A stretch of DNA of 32,140 nucleotides from Nitrobacter sp. Nb-311A (GTDB lineage Bacteria; Pseudomonadota; Alphaproteobacteria; Rhizobiales; Xanthobacteraceae), in contig NZ_CH672423.1 in NCBI RefSeq assembly GCF_000152905.1, positions 33,477 through 65,616 of the forward strand, in the 5' to 3' direction. Both the position numbers and the translations under genes were made by a program. Shown here one piece after another: positions 26,789 to 32,140 of this stretch (the stretch's first letter is position 1; the number at the start of each line of letters is the position of its first letter). A model generated the notes under the pieces. The model ran no database searches. It saw only the letters and a list, made by a program, of their open reading frames with translations, and had not been told where the DNA came from.

Positions 26789-27643
26789 TCAGTGCGCGGC
26801 GTGCGCCATGGCCGCGGCGCCGTTGCCCCAGACATAGATGCAGACGAACAGGAACAGCCACACCACGTCGACGAAATGCCAGTACCAGGCGGCGAACTCG
26901 AAGCCGAGGTGCTGGGAGGGCGTGAAGTGTCCGGCATTGGCGCGGAACAGGCAGACGATCAGGAAGATGGTGCCGACCAGCACGTGGAAGCCGTGGAATC
27001 CGGTCGCCATGAAGAAGGTGGCGCCGTAGACGTTGCCGGCGAAGCTGAAGGCGGCGTGATGATACTCATAGGCCTGCACGCAGGTGAAGATGGCGCCGAG
27101 CGCGATGGTCAGGATCAACCCCCACTTCAGCCCCTTGCGGTCGCCATTGAGCAGGGCATGGTGGGCCCAGGTCACGGTGGTGCCCGAGGTCAGCAGGATC
27201 AGGGTGTTGAGCAGCGGCAGGTGCCAGGGATCGAAGGTCTGGATGCCCTTGGGCGGCCAGACGCCGCCGAACAGCGCCTCGCGCGTCACATGCACGGGAT
27301 CGCCCGGGAACAGCGCGGAGTTGAAGAAGGCCCAGAACCAGGCGACGAAGAACATCACCTCGGAGGTGATGAACAGGATCATGCCGTAGCGGTGGCTGAT
27401 CTGCACCACGCGGGTGTGATCGCCCTTATGCTCGGCTTCGCGGATCACATCCGCCCACCAGCTCGCCATGGTGTAGAGCACGCCGACCACGCCGATGCCG
27501 AAAATGATCGGCGCGGCCGCGGTCATATGATGCATCCACAGGATCGCGCCGACGGCCATGATGAAAGCCGCGGTCGCGCCTACGATCGGCCACGGACTCG
27601 GGTCGACCAGGTGGTAATCGTGCTTGACTTGCGCCGTAGCCAT
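26789..27643 (-). CDS. ctaE: Cytochrome c oxidase subunit III
   Basis: This 284-residue protein has seven membrane helices and matches subunit III of aa3 oxidase. Key parts: [20 protein letters not shown] with its conserved Glu, [34 protein letters not shown], and [20 protein letters not shown] at the end. It stabilises subunit I and the oxygen path. It lies between ctaG and DUF983 in the standard alphaproteobacterial cta order. The start [19 protein letters not shown] is the usual family beginning, preceded by GGGAGAGA on the minus strand. Confidence 0.95.
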   Translation of the reverse strand: MATAQVKHDYHLVDPSPWPIVGATAAFIMAVGAILWMHHMTAAAPIIFGIGVVGVLYTMASWWADVIREAEHKGDHTRVVQISHRYGMILFITSEVMFFVAWFWAFFNSALFPGDPVHVTREALFGGVWPPKGIQTFDPWHLPLLNTLILLTSGTTVTWAHHALLNGDRKGLKWGLILTIALGAIFTCVQAYEYHHAAFSFAGNVYGATFFMATGFHGFHVLVGTIFLIVCLFRANAGHFTPSQHLGFEFAAWYWHFVDVVWLFLFVCIYVWGNGAAAMAHAAH

Positions 27644-27737
27644 TGCGGTCTCTCTCCCTTAGCGGTGCCGGCGGTATTGGGCACCTATTGATCTCAAAAC
27701 AAGACGCGCGGTAACGAAACGCGTCGGCCCTCGAAGG

Positions 27738-28388
27738 TCAGATGCTTCCCCCTGACCTGTCCGGCTCGTTTGCCGCCACCGGCTTGGGCGTGGCATTCTT
27801 CACCGGAAAGAAGGTGTAGGACAGGGTGATGGTGTTGACGCCGTCGTTCTCGCTGTCGGCGGCGAAGGCCTGATCGACATAGAAGACGACGTCCATCTCC
27901 CGCTTCTCACCGGGCGCCAGGGTTTGCTCGGTGAAACAGAAGCAGTTGATCTTGGTGAAATAGGATCCGACCGTCAGCGGCGTGACGTTATAGGCCGCCT
28001 GTCCCATCGTGGTCGCCGCCGACTCGTTGGTGATGGCGTAATGCACGGTGGTGACCTCGCCGATCCGGACCTTTATCTCGGTCTGTTCCGGCTCGAACTT
28101 CCAGGGCAGCCCGCCGGAGACGTTGGAGTCGAAGCGCACCGCCACCGTTCGCGCCAGCGGCGCGGCCCGCGGCGCCGTCGCCGCCACCTGCGTCGTTCCG
28201 TTGAAGCCGGTGACGCGGCAGAACCAGTTGTAAAACGGCACCGCCGCATAGGCGGCGCCGACCATCAGCGCGACCAGCAGGCCGCAGGCGGCGCCGATCT
28301 TCACGTCGCGGCCGACGCGCGGCGCAGCCTTCGGCGGCGCCGGGGCTGCGGTGGCGGGTTGCTGCGGATGGTGCGGCGCGTCCGTCAT
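27738..28388 (-). CDS. ctaG: Cytochrome oxidase CuB assembly protein (Cox11/CtaG)
   Basis: This 216-residue protein has one N-terminal membrane helix (about 30-50) followed by a periplasmic domain. Recognition comes from [20 protein letters not shown] and from [20 protein letters not shown], the copper-binding CFCF motif. The end YTFFPVKNA is also typical. It delivers copper to the CuB centre of subunit I. A Pro/Ala-rich leader (residues 5-25) is likely unstructured and cytoplasmic. It starts 6 bases after the small coxF stop, as usual in rhizobial cta operons. Confidence 0.95.
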   Translation of the reverse strand: MTDAPHHPQQPATAAPAPPKAAPRVGRDVKIGAACGLLVALMVGAAYAAVPFYNWFCRVTGFNGTTQVAATAPRAAPLARTVAVRFDSNVSGGLPWKFEPEQTEIKVRIGEVTTVHYAITNESAATTMGQAAYNVTPLTVGSYFTKINCFCFTEQTLAPGEKREMDVVFYVDQAFAADSENDGVNTITLSYTFFPVKNATPKPVAANEPDRSGGSI

Positions 28389-28394
28389 CTCAAA

Positions 28395-28565
28395 TCACAT
28401 CGGACGGACGAGAACGCCCGGCCCCTTGATGAAGGTGACCGCGAAAAACAGCAGGACCAGGACCCCAAGCGCCCAGGCGATCGCGATCGACCGCTCGCGC
28501 CGCCGCTTCTTCTGGGCCTCGGTGAGAACGATTCCGTCTCCGTCCGGCTTGTTTTCGCTGTCCAT
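28395..28565 (-). CDS. Small CoxF-like oxidase assembly protein
   Basis: A 56-residue ORF starts at ATG 28565, after a GGGCGTATGGTCCG leader. It reads MDSENKPDGDGIVLTEAQKK, then an Arg-rich stretch (RRRERS), one membrane helix (about 27-46, AIAWALGVLVLLFFAVTF) and a short tail ending RPM. Small proteins of this shape sit between ctaB and ctaG in rhizobial aa3 operons and are often called CoxF. It fills the gap between the two genes with 15 and 6 bases to spare, which supports it as a real gene. Its biochemical role is not known to me. Confidence 0.8.
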   Translation of the reverse strand: MDSENKPDGDGIVLTEAQKKRRRERSIAIAWALGVLVLLFFAVTFIKGPGVLVRPM

Positions 28566-28580
28566 CGGACCATACGCCCT

Positions 28581-29519
28581 CTACCAGATCAACGGCGCGA
28601 GGGCCTTCGCAACCACATCGAGCAGCAGAACGGCAAACAGCGCGAACAGATAGAGGATCGAAAAGGCGAACAGCCGCCGCGTGGCGCGCAGCGCCTGGCT
28701 TCCGGTGCGATGGCGATAGACCTGGATCGCGAGCACCAGCATGCCGGCGCCCAGGATCAGCGAGGTGACGCCATAAACCCAATCGAAGTAGCCCAACGGC
28801 CAGGGCGCGGCGGCGATCGCCACCAGCACGATGGTGTAGAGCAGGATCTGCAGCCGCGTCGCGTCCGGACCGGCGACCACCGGCAGCATCGGCACCCCGG
28901 CGCGCGCGTAATCGTCGGAACGGAACAGCGCAAGCGCCCAAAAATGCGGCGGCGTCCAGAAGAAGATGATCAAGAACAGAAGCAGCGGCTCCATCGACAG
29001 CGATCCCGTCGCCGCCGCCCACGCCACCACCGGCGGCAGCGCGCCGGCGGCGCCGCCGATCACGATGTTCTGCGCGGTCCGCCGCTTCAGTCCCATCGTA
29101 TAGATCACAACGTAAAAGAAGATCGTGAAGGCGAGCAGCCCTCCCGCATACCAGTTGACCAGGGCGCCGAGCGTCATCACCGAGAAGAACGACAGCGTGA
29201 GGCCGAACCCCATCGCCTCGCCGCGGGTGATGCGGCCGCGCGGGATCGGCCGGTTGGCCGTCCGCGACATCAGCACGTCGATATCGCCTTCCAGCGCCAT
29301 GTTCAGCGCGCCGGAAGCGCCGGCTCCGACCGCGATGCAGAGGATCGAGATGAATCCCAGCACCGGGTGAACATGGCCCGGCGCGATCATCAGCCCGACC
29401 AGCGCGGTGAAGATCACGAGCGACATCACCCGTGGCTTCAGCAGCGCGAAGTAATCGGCGACACTCGCCTCCGAGATCCGGGGCGGCAGTTCAACGGCTT
29501 TTTGATCGACAACCGACAC
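28581..29519 (-). CDS. ctaB: Protohaem IX farnesyltransferase (haem O synthase)
   Basis: This membrane prenyltransferase makes haem O from haem B, needed for haem a and for bo3-type enzymes. The UbiA-family aspartate motif is visible as [20 protein letters not shown], and a second motif as [20 protein letters not shown]. About eight to nine helices are present. I prefer the GTG at 29519 ([20 protein letters not shown], 312 residues) because rhizobial homologues begin this way; the longer frame starts at 29573. The gene follows ctaD by 60 bases. It may serve both the aa3 and the cyo enzymes in this window. Confidence 0.93.
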   Translation of the reverse strand: MSVVDQKAVELPPRISEASVADYFALLKPRVMSLVIFTALVGLMIAPGHVHPVLGFISILCIAVGAGASGALNMALEGDIDVLMSRTANRPIPRGRITRGEAMGFGLTLSFFSVMTLGALVNWYAGGLLAFTIFFYVVIYTMGLKRRTAQNIVIGGAAGALPPVVAWAAATGSLSMEPLLLFLIIFFWTPPHFWALALFRSDDYARAGVPMLPVVAGPDATRLQILLYTIVLVAIAAAPWPLGYFDWVYGVTSLILGAGMLVLAIQVYRHRTGSQALRATRRLFAFSILYLFALFAVLLLDVVAKALAPLIW

Positions 29520-29579
29520 GACACAACCCGCTTGTTGGGTGCGCGGCGCGTCACGCGCGCCGCGCACATTCACATTGAC

Positions 29580-32140
<2,561 letters not shown>

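Overview
The window looks like chromosome from a Nitrobacter-type nitrite-oxidising alphaproteobacterium (Bradyrhizobium/Nitrobacter family). The main grounds are a NarGHJI-like nitrite oxidoreductase (NXR) cluster in the order cytochrome c, nxrA, nxrX (peptidyl-prolyl isomerase), nxrB, nxrJ, nxrI, narK, TDT transporter, all on the minus strand. Supporting points are a rhizobial-type aa3 oxidase operon, alphaproteobacterial palindromic repeats and many insertion sequences. No database search was run; assignments rest on motifs and remembered family sequences.

Layout. 1-3083: the end of an integrated element, with a TacAT-type toxin-antitoxin pair, a small conserved ORF and a large serine recombinase whose last codons run into an initiator tRNA-fMet. 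3378-6831: an IS graveyard, made of an IS3-family 5' remnant, a broken IS630 transposase, and an IS481-family element split by an intact IS110-family element. 6828-18333: the NXR cluster. nxrA, nxrX, nxrJ, nxrI, narK and the cytochrome c gene are open, but nxrB carries two compensating frameshifts that leave an internal stop. The operon leader contains an imperfect 60-bp direct duplication. 19006-21900: an unassigned, possibly phage-derived gene, an interspersed repeat and two IS5-superfamily elements. 22262-25215: cyoB-cyoC-cyoD without cyoA. 25534-32140: ctaC-ctaD-ctaB-coxF-ctaG-ctaE-DUF983-surf1 on the minus strand, with ctaC cut by the window end.

How it fits together. NXR oxidises nitrite on the cytoplasmic side and passes electrons through NxrB and the haem-b subunit NxrI, probably to the membrane-anchored dihaem cytochrome c. 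The aa3 oxidase encoded at the right would be the natural terminal acceptor. NarK would exchange nitrite and nitrate, and NxrJ and NxrX would help assembly.

The most unusual item is the cyoB product. It keeps all haem and CuB histidines, the active-site tyrosine and the quinol-site residues of bo3 oxidase. It has lost the D-channel aspartate (Gln), the D-channel glutamate (His) and the K-channel lysine (Thr). The ctaD product in the same window keeps all of these. The cyoBCD set may therefore be a non-pumping quinol-fed haem-copper enzyme with another job, for example NO reduction; that function is inference.
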